Source: Candidatus Puniceispirillum sp.
GTDB lineage: Bacteria > Pseudomonadota > Alphaproteobacteria > Puniceispirillales > Puniceispirillaceae
Assembly (NCBI GenBank): GCA_028383305.1
Contig: JAOEVD010000010.1
Span: 18,793 to 82,792 of the forward strand
Length of the DNA stretch: 64,000 bases
Reading direction: 5' to 3'
Shown here piece after piece: positions 1 to 8,192 of this stretch. The notes under the pieces were generated by a model. It worked only from the letters and a program-made list of their open reading frames with translations, made no database searches and had not been told where the DNA came from. How positions within the stretch are numbered: position 1 is the first letter of the stretch; each line of letters begins with the position of its first letter. Position numbers and translations under genes: made by a program.

Positions 1-217
1 ATCCATAATATATCCATGTATTTGAGATGATGGCAGGCCGGATAGCACCACCATATTTTGTAAATTAGCTAATGGTAAGCCTGCCAATTTTCCCATAGGC
101 TGTAAATTGAAAATCAGCAAGTTTACGCAATATGGTTAGTTTGAGATGCTTTGCCCACATCGCCCAAAGACGGCAAATCAGCAGATGCCCGTCAATCTGG
201 CCAGCACAACAGGATGA
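1..217. other. Non-coding left edge
   Basis: No convincing coding frame is seen on either strand before the CoA-transferase gene. The stretch is A+T-richer than the genes around it. It carries the 9-mer TTTGAGATG twice (about 21-29 and 139-147) and the 8-mer TGTAAATT twice, but no recognisable promoter hexamer pair. It presumably holds the promoter of the gene starting at 218. The upstream neighbour lies outside the window. Confidence 0.5.
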
Positions 218-1456
218 ATGATGACGAATAACAATACGCCGATGGCGCTTGCCGGCATTAAAGTGCTTGATCTTAGCCGGATTCTGGCTGGCCCCTATGC
301 TGCCCAGATGTTTGCCGATCTTGGCGCAGATGTGGTGAAGGTTGAAAACCCCGATGGCGGCGATGACACGCGCAAATGGGGGCCGCCTTTTACCAAAAAT
401 GCCGATGGCAGCCGCGATGATGCTGCCTATTTCAGCGCATGTAACCGGAATAAACGGTCGGTGACGATTGATTTTTCAACCAAAGACGGTGCTGATCTGG
501 TTCGGCAATTGGCGGCCAAAGCCGATATTTTGATCGAGAATTTCAAACCTGGTGGATTGCAAAAATACGGTCTTGATTATGCGTCAATCGCCGCCTTTAA
601 TCCGGGGATCATCTATTGTTCGATCACTGGCTTTGGTCAGACCGGCCCCTATTCGCACCGATCAGGATATGATTTTTTAGTTCAGGGCATGGGCGGGTTG
701 ATGAGCATTACCGGCCAGCCCGATGGCAGCCTGGGCGGCGGCCCGATGAAGGTGGGGGTTGCGGTCTGTGATTTATTCACCGGAATGTTTGCCGCCAATG
801 CAGCCCTTGCAGCCTTGGCCTATCGCAGCCGTACCGGCATTGGCCAGCATATTGATTGCGCGCTTCTTGATAGCCAGATTTCGATGCTGGCAAACCAATC
901 GGCAAATTGGCTGAATGCCGAAACATGCCCTGATCGTATGGGCAACAGCCATCCAAGTGTTGTTCCCTACACTGTTTATGAGGCCAAGGACGGATTTGTG
1001 ATTATCGCCTGCGGAAATGACAAGCAATTCATCCGTTTGACAGCGGCGCTTGGGATTCCGGCGCTGGCGGATGATGATGATTTTGCCAGCAACGAAGCCC
1101 GCATCAAAAACCGCGACCGTCTTGATGCGATGCTTAGTGATATCATTGCCAAGCTGGATCGTGTTCAGGTGATCGACAAGCTGGAAACAGCCGGTGTGTC
1201 TTGTGGCCCGATTAATGATATTGCCGAAGTCTTTGCCGACCCACATGTCAAGGCACGCGGCGCGCGCATTGATCAGCAGCGTGACGATGGCAGCCAGATT
1301 TCGTCAACCGCCTTTGCCGCCAAACTTGGTGTGACACCAGCGCAATATCGCACCGCGCCGCCGCGCCTTGGCCAGCATAATGATCAGGTCATGCAGGAAT
1401 GGGCGGGTCTTGGTGCCGATGCGGTTGCAGCATTGCGTGCCGCCAAGGTTATGTGA
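218..1456 (+). CDS. CaiB/BaiF-type (class III) CoA-transferase
   Basis: This 412-residue protein has the usual length of class III CoA-transferases, cytosolic enzymes that move CoA between carboxylic acids. It opens with the family signature (IKVLDLSRILAGPYAAQ, residues 14-30), then GADVVKVE (36-43) and the NRNKRS segment (76-81). The catalytic aspartate of the family is best matched by D185 in VCDLFTG, the position that forms the acyl-aspartyl anhydride in formyl-CoA transferase. The substrate cannot be read from sequence: formyl-, succinyl-, carnitine-, mesaconyl- and methylsuccinyl-CoA enzymes all share these motifs. It stands alone and faces a small membrane protein gene on the other strand 16 bases past its stop. 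Either of two consecutive ATGs (218 or 221) could be the start. The family call is firm; the substrate is unknown. Confidence 0.9.
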   Translation: MMTNNNTPMALAGIKVLDLSRILAGPYAAQMFADLGADVVKVENPDGGDDTRKWGPPFTKNADGSRDDAAYFSACNRNKRSVTIDFSTKDGADLVRQLAAKADILIENFKPGGLQKYGLDYASIAAFNPGIIYCSITGFGQTGPYSHRSGYDFLVQGMGGLMSITGQPDGSLGGGPMKVGVAVCDLFTGMFAANAALAALAYRSRTGIGQHIDCALLDSQISMLANQSANWLNAETCPDRMGNSHPSVVPYTVYEAKDGFVIIACGNDKQFIRLTAALGIPALADDDDFASNEARIKNRDRLDAMLSDIIAKLDRVQVIDKLETAGVSCGPINDIAEVFADPHVKARGARIDQQRDDGSQISSTAFAAKLGVTPAQYRTAPPRLGQHNDQVMQEWAGLGADAVAALRAAKVM

Positions 1457-1472
1457 TCAAAATTGCCAGCCG

Positions 1473-1874
1473 TTATTGCTGTTGGAACCGTTCTTTCATT
1501 GATCCAAAAATTGACCGCAATTTGGGTGAAACTGAACAATCGGCAATCAAGGTGACGATTGGTGCCACATCTTGCGGCGTGTCTTCATAGGTAAAGGCTG
1601 GAAAGGCGCGTGAAACGGCAAGCCTGATTTTGGCATTCTCCGGCAACCGCATGATGGCAACCCCATCGCGAAATTTTGCTGTTCGCCCCTGTTCAGGGGC
1701 TTCGGCAACAAAGGCGTCATTTGTGACTGTGCAGCGATTATCGAGATAGGCTTTGACTTGAATGATTTTTGGCGGCTCAAACTGGGTGCTAAAGCTTGGC
1801 ATGACAAACCATAATAGGGCAAAAATGCCAGTAATGGTAAGCCCGACAAGGATCAATGACGCAAAGATTTTCAT
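1473..1874 (-). CDS. Hypothetical membrane-anchored protein (133 aa)
   Basis: I do not recognise this family. From the chosen ATG at 1874 the protein starts MKIFASLILVG and has one hydrophobic segment over roughly residues 3-25. A soluble domain follows with three cysteines (in NRCTV, ADCSV and none elsewhere paired closely), so it is probably an inner-membrane-anchored periplasmic protein or has an uncleaved signal sequence. An AAAGGCGGT element just upstream supports this start over the longer frame opening at 1898. It converges on the CoA-transferase and lies 45 bases downstream of the DapA-family gene on the same strand, so the two may share a transcript. No function is proposed. Confidence 0.6.
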   Translation of the reverse strand: MKIFASLILVGLTITGIFALLWFVMPSFSTQFEPPKIIQVKAYLDNRCTVTNDAFVAEAPEQGRTAKFRDGVAIMRLPENAKIRLAVSRAFPAFTYEDTPQDVAPIVTLIADCSVSPKLRSIFGSMKERFQQQ

Positions 1875-1919
1875 CACGGCACCGCCTTTAAACCGCACAA
1901 TAGATTAATGTGACCAAGG

Positions 1920-2822
1920 CTAAAAATGCATGCCAAATTCACTGGCAAGCCCATTGGCAAGCGCGTCAAGCTTGTCCTTATCCATTGGCCGCATTGGCGC
2001 ACGAAGATTGCCCCAAGCGCTATGGCCGGTTGATCGGGCAAGAAGTGCCTTTTGTGCGGGGATCGGCGCATAATCTTGGAACATCAAGCGCACTGCACAG
2101 ACCTTTTTATGTTTGGTTTCGGCCAATTCCCAATTGCCAGCAAGACATAGCTCAATCACTTCGGCAATATCGGTTCCGTTCAAATTTGCCGTTGCTGAAA
2201 TGCAGCCGGGCGCGCCAAGCCGGATGGCTTCGATAATCGGCAATTCGGCCCCCGGATAGACAATCAATCCGTCAATCTCAAGAAGCGCCTTGGTATTGTC
2301 CCAAACGCCCGAACTGTCTTTGATGCCAACAATGGCTTCGGGGAAATCAGCATGCAGCTTTTTCACAAGATCAATCGACAGCCCGACACCCGATACTTGT
2401 GGAATATGATAAAGATAGATTTTCAGCCTTTGATCATTCATACCAGCAATAAGCTGGGCGTAATAATCATACAGGCCAGCATCGCTCATGCCCTTAAAAT
2501 AGAAAGGCGGCAAAACCATAACACCAGCACAGCCAAGCCCGACAGCATGCTGGCAAAGATCAATCGTATCAGGAAGATTACAAAGGCCGGTTCCGGGAAT
2601 CATCACTGCCGGATCGATGCCCGCATCGACCAAACCCTCAAGCGCGGCTTTGCGCTCGCTATGACTAACCGACAGCGCCTCGCCGGTTGTTCCAAAAGGG
2701 GCAAGCCCGCTAACGCCAGTGGCAAGAAGGTGTTTGGCAAGATCGTTATACAAAGACTGGTCAAGATTTAGATTGTCGTTAAACGGGGTAAGAAGAGGGG
2801 CAATAAGACCTTTGATCATCAT
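1920..2822 (-). CDS. DapA-family class I aldolase / lyase
   Basis: This is a 300-residue member of the dihydrodipicolinate synthase/N-acetylneuraminate lyase superfamily, Schiff-base enzymes with a (beta/alpha)8 barrel. GTTGE (44-48) binds the alpha-keto acid carboxylate. Y138 in YHIP is the expected catalytic tyrosine and K168 in GIKDSSG the Schiff-base lysine. The family includes DapA, NanA, KDG aldolase, 4-hydroxy-2-oxoglutarate aldolase and others. Nothing nearby belongs to lysine synthesis, and the YHIP variant and isolated location suggest a catabolic lyase rather than DapA itself. The gene reads away from a 400-base intergenic region and has an inverted repeat about 20 bases upstream of its start, a plausible operator. 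The superfamily is certain, the reaction is not. Confidence 0.85.
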   Translation of the reverse strand: MMIKGLIAPLLTPFNDNLNLDQSLYNDLAKHLLATGVSGLAPFGTTGEALSVSHSERKAALEGLVDAGIDPAVMIPGTGLCNLPDTIDLCQHAVGLGCAGVMVLPPFYFKGMSDAGLYDYYAQLIAGMNDQRLKIYLYHIPQVSGVGLSIDLVKKLHADFPEAIVGIKDSSGVWDNTKALLEIDGLIVYPGAELPIIEAIRLGAPGCISATANLNGTDIAEVIELCLAGNWELAETKHKKVCAVRLMFQDYAPIPAQKALLARSTGHSAWGNLRAPMRPMDKDKLDALANGLASEFGMHF

Positions 2823-3229
2823 CGTGCTTTCTGTCGTGAATTGGCCTGATCAAATGACCGGCCAAAAAGAAAAGAAATAGACCCAAAGGATTTTGCCAGA
2901 GGGTTTTACCAAGAGATGACTATGACGCTAAATTGCGGCTTTCTCAAGCTGCTAGATTTTGCAAGCTACTCGACCAAGCCAATCAACAGGGGCTGTTTTG
3001 CGCCGTGGTTTTCAGCGGTTTATGATGCGCCCCATCTCTCCCCCCATCTTTTGGGCTTTTGTGAAATTTTTGCAAAATCACAGATGCCGCTTTGCTTTCA
3101 CGGGTTTCGGCCGTAAAATCAGGGCAACGTTGTTAGTTGGCTTGCTATCCCCATTTCTAAGCTGTTGATGGCATGGGTCGAACCCAAATCGACCTTCAAA
3201 CCGAATTTACAAGAAAGATATACAGTCCA
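2823..3229. other. Divergent intergenic region, about 400 bases
   Basis: This gap separates the DapA-family gene (reading left) from pyruvate kinase (reading right). Short open frames exist here, but they lack family resemblance and ribosome-binding sites, so I do not call genes. It holds the inverted repeat at 2841-2865 and an imperfect A+T-rich repeat TTTTGTG...TTTTGCAAAA near 3057-3077. No promoter with two good hexamers was found. Confidence 0.5.
2841..2865. promoter_or_regulatory. Inverted repeat, possible operator of the DapA-family gene
   Basis: TTGGCC (2841-2846) and GGCCAA (2860-2865) form perfect 6-bp arms around a 13-base spacer that itself contains TGATCA. The repeat sits 19 bases upstream of the start at 2822, where a repressor could block transcription. 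Such an arrangement fits GntR- or LacI-type operators, but no regulator gene is adjacent. Six-base arms can arise by chance. Confidence 0.3.
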
Positions 3230-4654
3230 ATGAATGTTGAAATTTCTCACCCGCAGCGAGCCACAAAAATTGTTGCTACCCTTGGCGATGTGTCATCAAG
3301 CCCTGACATGCTTGGCAAATTAATGACTTCTGGCGTAAATGTCTTCCGGTTGAATTTTTCGCATGGCACACGCGAAGAACAGGGTGCGCGCATTGATGCC
3401 ATTCGGGCGCTTGAAGCCAAAACCGGAACGCCATGCTGTATACTTGCCGATTTGCAGGGGCCGAAATTCCGCGTTGGTAAAGTTGCCGATGAGACAATCG
3501 TCAAAAATAGTGATCGCATCACGTTTGATCTGAAAACCGATATGGGCAATGCCAGCATTGTTGGCCTGCCACATGCGGAAATTTTCAAGGCGATGTATCC
3601 GGGTGCCAGATTATTGATGGATGACGGCAAGCTGGTTTTCAAAGTGGTGTCGGTTGATACGCAAAGCTTTGACGCTGAAGTTGTTGTTGGTGGCCCATTG
3701 AAAAGCCGGAAAGGGGTTAATCTTCCCGATATTATTCTCGATACAACACCGCTAACCGAAAAGGATTTGGCCGATCTCGACTATGCGTTGGAAAAAGGGG
3801 TTGATTGGGTGGCCTTGTCATTTGTGCAACGCGCCAGCGATGTGATTGCGGCGCGAACCATCGTTGGCAAACAGGCGGCATTGATGTCAAAAATCGAAAA
3901 GCCAGCGGCGCTGAATGACCTTGATGATATCATTGCTGCATCCGATGGTGTGATGGTGGCACGGGGCGATCTTGGTGTTGAATTGCCGCCCGAGCAAGTG
4001 CCGGGCTGGCAAAAAACCATCATTTCCAGATGCCGCATGGTTGGCAAGCCTGTGGTGGTTGCAACGCAGATGTTGGAATCAATGATCGAAGCACCAACAC
4101 CAACGCGCGCCGAAGCATCAGATGTTGCTGGTGCGGTATTTGATGGTGCTGATGCGGTGATGCTGTCTGCCGAAACAGCGGCAGGCCACTATCCGGTAGA
4201 ATCGGTTGAATTCATGGCGCGAATTGTCAGCTCTGCCGAGGCGCATATCAAATCAGACTCGGCATCAGGGCCGGGCAAATTGCCAGTTGAACATAGCGTC
4301 TATCACGCGGTTGCAAAAACCAGTGTCGCCCTTGCCGAAACGGTTGAGGCCAAGGCGATGGTTGCGTTTTCGAGTTCGGGCAATACCGCGGTTCGGATTG
4401 CGCGTGAACGGCCCAGAATTCCGTTTCTGGTGATGACCCCGCATCTGGGTGTTCAGCGCAAATTATGTTTGCTATGGGGAACCCATACCGGTGCCAGCGC
4501 TTATAGTGAAGATTTCGAATCAGCGATTACTGAAGCCATTGGTGAAATTCGAAGCCGTGGCATGGCCAGCACTGGCCAGCAGGTTGTTGTTGTTGCCGGC
4601 ATGCCATTTGGCATTGTTGGCACAACAAATTCAATGCGGGTGGTGACGCTTTAG
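3230..4654 (+). CDS. pyk: Pyruvate kinase
   Basis: The enzyme converts phosphoenolpyruvate and ADP to pyruvate and ATP, the last step of glycolysis. From the ATG at 3230 it has 474 residues, normal for bacterial pyruvate kinases. An in-frame upstream codon at 3173 would add 19 residues that do not look like the family. Visible motifs are KIVATLG at the N-terminus, RLNFSHG, the LADLQGPKFRVG substrate/nucleotide segment, the catalytic MSKIEKP block (about residues 218-224) with the Mg-binding glutamate, VARGDLGVELP, and ATQMLESMI. The C-terminal allosteric domain is complete. The next gene follows on the same strand after roughly 100 bases with a weak hairpin between. The window also encodes pckA, fbp and fba, so both directions of lower glycolysis are represented. 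Confidence 0.97.
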   Translation: MNVEISHPQRATKIVATLGDVSSSPDMLGKLMTSGVNVFRLNFSHGTREEQGARIDAIRALEAKTGTPCCILADLQGPKFRVGKVADETIVKNSDRITFDLKTDMGNASIVGLPHAEIFKAMYPGARLLMDDGKLVFKVVSVDTQSFDAEVVVGGPLKSRKGVNLPDIILDTTPLTEKDLADLDYALEKGVDWVALSFVQRASDVIAARTIVGKQAALMSKIEKPAALNDLDDIIAASDGVMVARGDLGVELPPEQVPGWQKTIISRCRMVGKPVVVATQMLESMIEAPTPTRAEASDVAGAVFDGADAVMLSAETAAGHYPVESVEFMARIVSSAEAHIKSDSASGPGKLPVEHSVYHAVAKTSVALAETVEAKAMVAFSSSGNTAVRIARERPRIPFLVMTPHLGVQRKLCLLWGTHTGASAYSEDFESAITEAIGEIRSRGMASTGQQVVVVAGMPFGIVGTTNSMRVVTL

Positions 4655-4702
4655 ACGAAATTCGGTTGCATTTAAATTTACTCTGTCTTTAGGGTATTGC
4701 CA

Positions 4703-4724
4703 GCAACCGGCTGGTTGCAGTTTT
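4703..4724 (+). terminator. Weak hairpin after pyruvate kinase
   Basis: GCAACC (4703-4708) and GGTTGC (4713-4718) form a 6-bp stem with a 4-base loop, followed by AG and four T's. The short T run makes it a weak intrinsic terminator at best. It lies between the pyk stop and the next gene on the same strand. Confidence 0.35.
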
Positions 4725-4758
4725 GGTTATCCTGAGCAAAGCCATGGGGAAGATGGAA

Positions 4759-5715
4759 ATGCATTCAGTTGGATTTATTGGACTAGGCAATGTTGGCGGC
4801 AAGCTGGCCGGCAGTTTGCTTCGTAACAAATGTGACGTCATGATTCGCGATCTTGATCGCGATGTTGCCGCGCCGTTTCTGCAAGCTGGCGCAAAATGGG
4901 CTGACAGCCCAAAAGCAATGGCCGAAGCTTGTGACATCATCATCACTTGTTTGCCGTCACCAGCGGCAAGCGCTGCAGTCATGGAAGCCGATGACGGTGT
5001 TCTTGCAGGCCTAAGCGCTGGTAAAATCTGGGCGGAAATGAGCACAACAGATGCTGCCGAAGTTGCGCGTCTTGGCGCGCTTGTCGAAGCCAAAGGCGCC
5101 AGCCCGGTTGATTGTCCGGTATCGGGCGGTTGCCATCGTGCAGCGACAGGTAATATTGCTATTTTCGTCGGATGCGACCGGCCGGTTTTCGAACGGCTAT
5201 TGCCTGTTTTGACGATCCTTGGCCGCCGTGTTCTGCATACCGGCCCGCTTGGCACGGCATCGGTGTTGAAAGTGATGACCAATTATCTGGCAACGGCGAA
5301 TTTGATCACGCTTTGCGAGGCGCTTGTGACATCAAAAATGGCTGGGATGGATTTGAAAACCACCTATGAGGCGATCCGCATTTCATCAGGCAATTCCTTT
5401 GTTCATGAAACTGAAAGTCAGGTCATTTTGAATGGCAGCCGCAACATCAATTTCACCATGGATTTGGTGCTAAAGGATATTGGCCTTTTTCAATCGATTG
5501 CCGAACAGCATAATGTGCCGCTTGAAGTCTCGCCACTTTTGATTAAGATTTTCGAGGATGGCCGGGCACGTTTCGGCCCGCGTGAATGGTCGCCGAATAT
5601 CATTAAAAGGCTGGAAGAAGCCTGCAATACTGAAATTCTGGCGGCCGGATTTCCGGCAGAAATGACCGATGATGAGCCTGAAGAGCCGGGCTATGAGGTT
5701 ATCCCAAAATCTTAA
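4759..5715 (+). CDS. 3-hydroxyisobutyrate dehydrogenase-family oxidoreductase
   Basis: This 318-residue NAD(P)-dependent beta-hydroxyacid dehydrogenase carries GLGNVG (residues 8-13) in an N-terminal Rossmann fold. It has a substrate-binding segment DCPVSGG (about 118-124) and a catalytic lysine, K171, in a diverged version of the family block (VLKVMTNYLA). The family includes 3-hydroxyisobutyrate, tartronate-semialdehyde, phosphogluconate-like and sulfolactaldehyde reductases. The C-terminus carries an acidic extension (DDEPEEPG) beyond the usual end. The start at 4759 or 4753 places a GGGGAAG element just upstream; the longer frame from 4723 is unlikely. Its last 17 bases overlap the convergent zinc-ribbon gene. 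It is clearly distinct from the second family member at 9994. The substrate is not assignable. Confidence 0.85.
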   Translation: MHSVGFIGLGNVGGKLAGSLLRNKCDVMIRDLDRDVAAPFLQAGAKWADSPKAMAEACDIIITCLPSPAASAAVMEADDGVLAGLSAGKIWAEMSTTDAAEVARLGALVEAKGASPVDCPVSGGCHRAATGNIAIFVGCDRPVFERLLPVLTILGRRVLHTGPLGTASVLKVMTNYLATANLITLCEALVTSKMAGMDLKTTYEAIRISSGNSFVHETESQVILNGSRNINFTMDLVLKDIGLFQSIAEQHNVPLEVSPLLIKIFEDGRARFGPREWSPNIIKRLEEACNTEILAAGFPAEMTDDEPEEPGYEVIPKS

Positions 5716-6241
5716 GCCATTGATCAACAGGCAATTGGCCGGTTTTGCGCGCCCAATAAAGATAAACCGCAAGACAGACCAGAATTAGCAAATAAAGCGG
5801 CATCCGGTTCACGCTAGCGTCGCGCTCTGGCTTGCCGGCATTATCATTGCTGATTGCGGCAACAGGACTTGGCGTCTCTTGCGGTGTGGCTGGTGTTGTT
5901 GTGCCTGGGCTTGTTGCGGCCTGATTTTCTTGATCACCCTGCTGGATTGCGCTGTCACATAAGGGGCAGAATAAATCAATTTTCGCATCACCGGAAAGAC
6001 GTGTGGGAATGGTGATTGCCATTTTGCATGACGGGCAATCTACAATTTTCATCTCGGCTGGTCGGGCAGGTTTAGTGCCAGTGGGGCAGTTATGCTCAAG
6101 ACCGAATTGTGCGTTACATTGATGACAGGTAATGGCAACGGCTTTGTTGGCGGCCAGCGCCGTATCAACCTCGCTTTGTGACAAAAGGCAAAGGCTGTCA
6201 CAATGCGGACAATGGTTCATGATGCTGTCATTATGTGTCAT
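5699..6241 (-). CDS. Zinc-ribbon protein with C-terminal membrane anchor
   Basis: This 180-residue protein of unknown function has two zinc-ribbon-like modules: C11/C14 with C39/C42, and C69/C72 with C92/C95, each a pair of CxxC knuckles. A low-complexity linker rich in Pro, Thr and Gln (about 101-145) leads to one membrane segment (about 147-163) and a short tail. The arrangement suggests a cytoplasmic zinc-binding head tethered to the inner membrane, similar in layout to the 'zinc-ribbon domain' membrane proteins common in alphaproteobacteria. Those often sit beside TPR proteins, as here (next gene 162 bases upstream on the same strand). The start at 6241 follows a run matching GGAGGAG in the antisense reading. 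The function is unknown. Confidence 0.75.
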   Translation of the reverse strand: MTHNDSIMNHCPHCDSLCLLSQSEVDTALAANKAVAITCHQCNAQFGLEHNCPTGTKPARPAEMKIVDCPSCKMAITIPTRLSGDAKIDLFCPLCDSAIQQGDQENQAATSPGTTTPATPQETPSPVAAISNDNAGKPERDASVNRMPLYLLILVCLAVYLYWARKTGQLPVDQWLKILG

Positions 6242-6403
6242 TGTTTCTCCTCCGCCTTAGACCCCTGATCGGCGTGAATGCCTTAATCACCGCTTTCATA
6301 CCATATCCTTTCTACGGTACTGTTTAGGGGTCTGCTATGGCAACACATGAATCATGCTAACAAACAATTGGGTGCGGATCACTAGGCAAATGAAATCGCT
6401 TTA

Positions 6404-7003
6404 TTAGATGCCGCGGCCATTTAATTTTTGTCCAAGCTTGTCAATGATAATTTCGATATTCGGTAAAAACGGGTTGATGCGTTGGGCGGCGCGATAGGCC
6501 TGTAAGGCACCCTGAAGATCGCCTGCGCGAACCTTGATCATGCCAAGCCCCGACAGCGCGCCAAAATGGCGTGGTTCTAATTTGATCACTTGCAGAATAT
6601 CATTTGCCGATCCGGCATCATCACCGTGAAAAAACCGAACCGTGGCGCGTTTGTTCCAGGCTTCGGCAAAGGCAGGTTTGCGCGCAATGATAGCGCTGAA
6701 CATGGCTTCGGCGTCATCAAGCTGGCCAGCATTCATCATTTTGATAGCCCTATCCATTTGGCGATTGATTGCCTGATCATCTGGATAGCGCGTCCAGATA
6801 GCCCAGATTTCGCGTTCAAGGCTGGCAGCACCGGCATTTGATAGGCTTGTTTGCAATGAGGCAAATAGCTTGTCCAGCTTTGGATCATTTTGGTCGGCAT
6901 TGGCGGGCGCATAAGCAAGCAAAAGCATAGCTGTTGCCAGAAATATGATGATTTTTGACCCAATCGACTTGGGGCTGGTCATTTTGGTTTGTTGATCCCT
7001 CAT
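6404..7003 (-). CDS. Exported TPR-repeat protein
   Basis: A basic N-terminus and a hydrophobic stretch (about residues 17-33) end at a likely signal-peptidase site after ANA near residue 37. The mature part contains at least two to three tetratricopeptide repeats between about residues 85 and 185, with characteristic A-x3-F/Y-x-A spacing (MNAGQLDDAEAMFSAII, LQGALQAYRAAQRINP). TPR proteins are scaffolds in the periplasm, often for envelope assembly. The total is 199 residues. A second possible start lies at 6982, which has AGGGA upstream; 7003 is preceded closely by AAGG, so either is possible. The partner is not identifiable. Confidence 0.75.
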   Translation of the reverse strand: MRDQQTKMTSPKSIGSKIIIFLATAMLLLAYAPANADQNDPKLDKLFASLQTSLSNAGAASLEREIWAIWTRYPDDQAINRQMDRAIKMMNAGQLDDAEAMFSAIIARKPAFAEAWNKRATVRFFHGDDAGSANDILQVIKLEPRHFGALSGLGMIKVRAGDLQGALQAYRAAQRINPFLPNIEIIIDKLGQKLNGRGI

Positions 7004-7173
7004 CCTTAAAGACTATCGCCTCACCATGCGCTTGCCAAGTGATGACATTTCATGCCGTCCTGGCCAGATTGCGATTTTGCGGCAAATCCTAATTGAGATA
7101 AAATTAAGCAAATAGCCTTTAGAGATTTGCTGGGTTTTGTTCACGCTTTGCATGATTTTGTGGGGAATATGTT

Positions 7174-7539
7174 TTGATTGATCAGGCGAACCGCCAGTTT
7201 GGATTTAGATCATGTCTTTATATAGTTGTTGCTGGCTTTTGGCTTGTCAGCGGCATGATGCAAGCTATGGCAAATTCTGACTGGCTTGATGCATCATTAA
7301 AAGCGGCGCTACAGGCAACGATGACCCACTTTATTGATAATGCGTCTGATGATGAGGGTGGATTCCACTATATTGAACGGCAAAGCGGCGCTTTAATGAC
7401 CGCCTATCCTGGCGTTATCCATCCCAAAATCATTCCTTTTGGTGACGATTATTTTTTATGTATCGATATGTTGGCGGCGAATGGAACAAGGCGGCTGGTT
7501 GATTTTCTGGTTCGCGAAGGGCGCGAAGGCTGGATTTAG
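7174..7539 (+). CDS. Hypothetical exported protein (121 aa), TTG start
   Basis: I do not recognise this family. The frame opens with TTG at 7174, preceded by TGGGGAA. The first ATG in frame is too far in and would remove the hydrophobic segment (about residues 13-32, ending in AMANS), which looks like a signal peptide. The mature domain is about 87 residues with one cysteine and a C-terminal FLVREGREGWI. Its end overlaps the convergent rhodanese gene by 4 bases. The TTG start and short length keep confidence moderate, but the frame has normal third-position usage and a clear export signal. Confidence 0.55.
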   Translation: MIDQANRQFGFRSCLYIVVAGFWLVSGMMQAMANSDWLDASLKAALQATMTHFIDNASDDEGGFHYIERQSGALMTAYPGVIHPKIIPFGDDYFLCIDMLAANGTRRLVDFLVREGREGWI

Positions 7540-7937
7540 CGTTGCCGCCAACCAAGGCCAGCATTGCGCCAGCCATTTAAATGACCGCGTTGCTGATCGG
7601 CGTCAAGATCGCCTTCAAAGCCATCACTAATATTGATGACGGTTCGATAGCTAGCCGCCAACGCCGCATTACCAGCGGCGAATGATCGAACGCCAGACCG
7701 GCATAGCATCAACAGGCTTGTATCGGGCGAAACCGCTGCCCCAAGCTTTTGGGTAAAATCGGCATTGGGTGTGCCGTCCATGCCAACCCATTCGATTAGC
7801 ACTGGCTGCCGGTCAAGCGCGTCCAGATTGGCAATCCCAACAAAATGCCATTCAGCTTTGGTTCGCACATCAACAAGCTGGGCATTTGGGTTGGCGGCTA
7901 AATAGGCCCAAGCCTCGGCAGCAGTCATTTGAATCAT
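7536..7937 (-). CDS. Single-domain rhodanese-like protein
   Basis: Rhodanese domains carry persulfide sulfur on a cysteine and move it between donors and thiophilic acceptors. The protein shows the family core VDVRTKAEW near the N-terminus and the active-site loop CRSGVRS in its second half. A mature length of about 133 residues is normal for a single-domain cytosolic rhodanese. The ATG at 7937 is preceded by AGGA; the 10-residue longer form from 7967 is also possible. The loop has six residues after Cys (CRSGVR), the sulfurtransferase type rather than the Cdc25/arsenate-reductase type. It stands alone between an orphan exported protein and acuI, and its physiological donor is unknown. Confidence 0.85.
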   Translation of the reverse strand: MIQMTAAEAWAYLAANPNAQLVDVRTKAEWHFVGIANLDALDRQPVLIEWVGMDGTPNADFTQKLGAAVSPDTSLLMLCRSGVRSFAAGNAALAASYRTVINISDGFEGDLDADQQRGHLNGWRNAGLGWRQR

Positions 7938-8192
7938 GGTTTTGCTTGTCCTGTTCAGGCGGTGCAAAGGCTAGTATTGGCGATTGTTTTGTTGTTGCCA
8001 AGCCTCTTTTGCCGGTGTTTGTCGCCTACCCTGCCATGGCATTATCTTGATCGGCAACCCTTTGATTGGCGTTATTGACTGGCAAAGCCGGCGATTGGTT
8101 GTTTGTGATCATTCGGGATCTGTTTTTGGGCTGTCTGGCTTTGGCGAAAAATGCTATTGAGGGTAGGACAATTGCAATCAAGGAGCCACGCC

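Noticed and set aside
773..1246. 157-codon antisense frame over the CoA-transferase
   Set aside because: Antisense to a clear family member, no ribosome-binding site, unlikely composition.
2959..3168. Short plus-strand frame in the pyk upstream gap
   Set aside because: No ribosome-binding site, no family resemblance, arginine/phenylalanine-rich chance reading of non-coding DNA.
6259..6333. AGACCCCT...AGGGGTCT inverted repeat between the zinc-ribbon and TPR genes
   Set aside because: Eight-base arms separated by 59 bases are not unlikely by chance, and no regulatory layout supports them.
7107..7131. AGCAAAT...ATTTGCT repeat before the 121-aa orphan gene
   Set aside because: Seven-base A+T arms with an 11-base spacer are too weak on their own.
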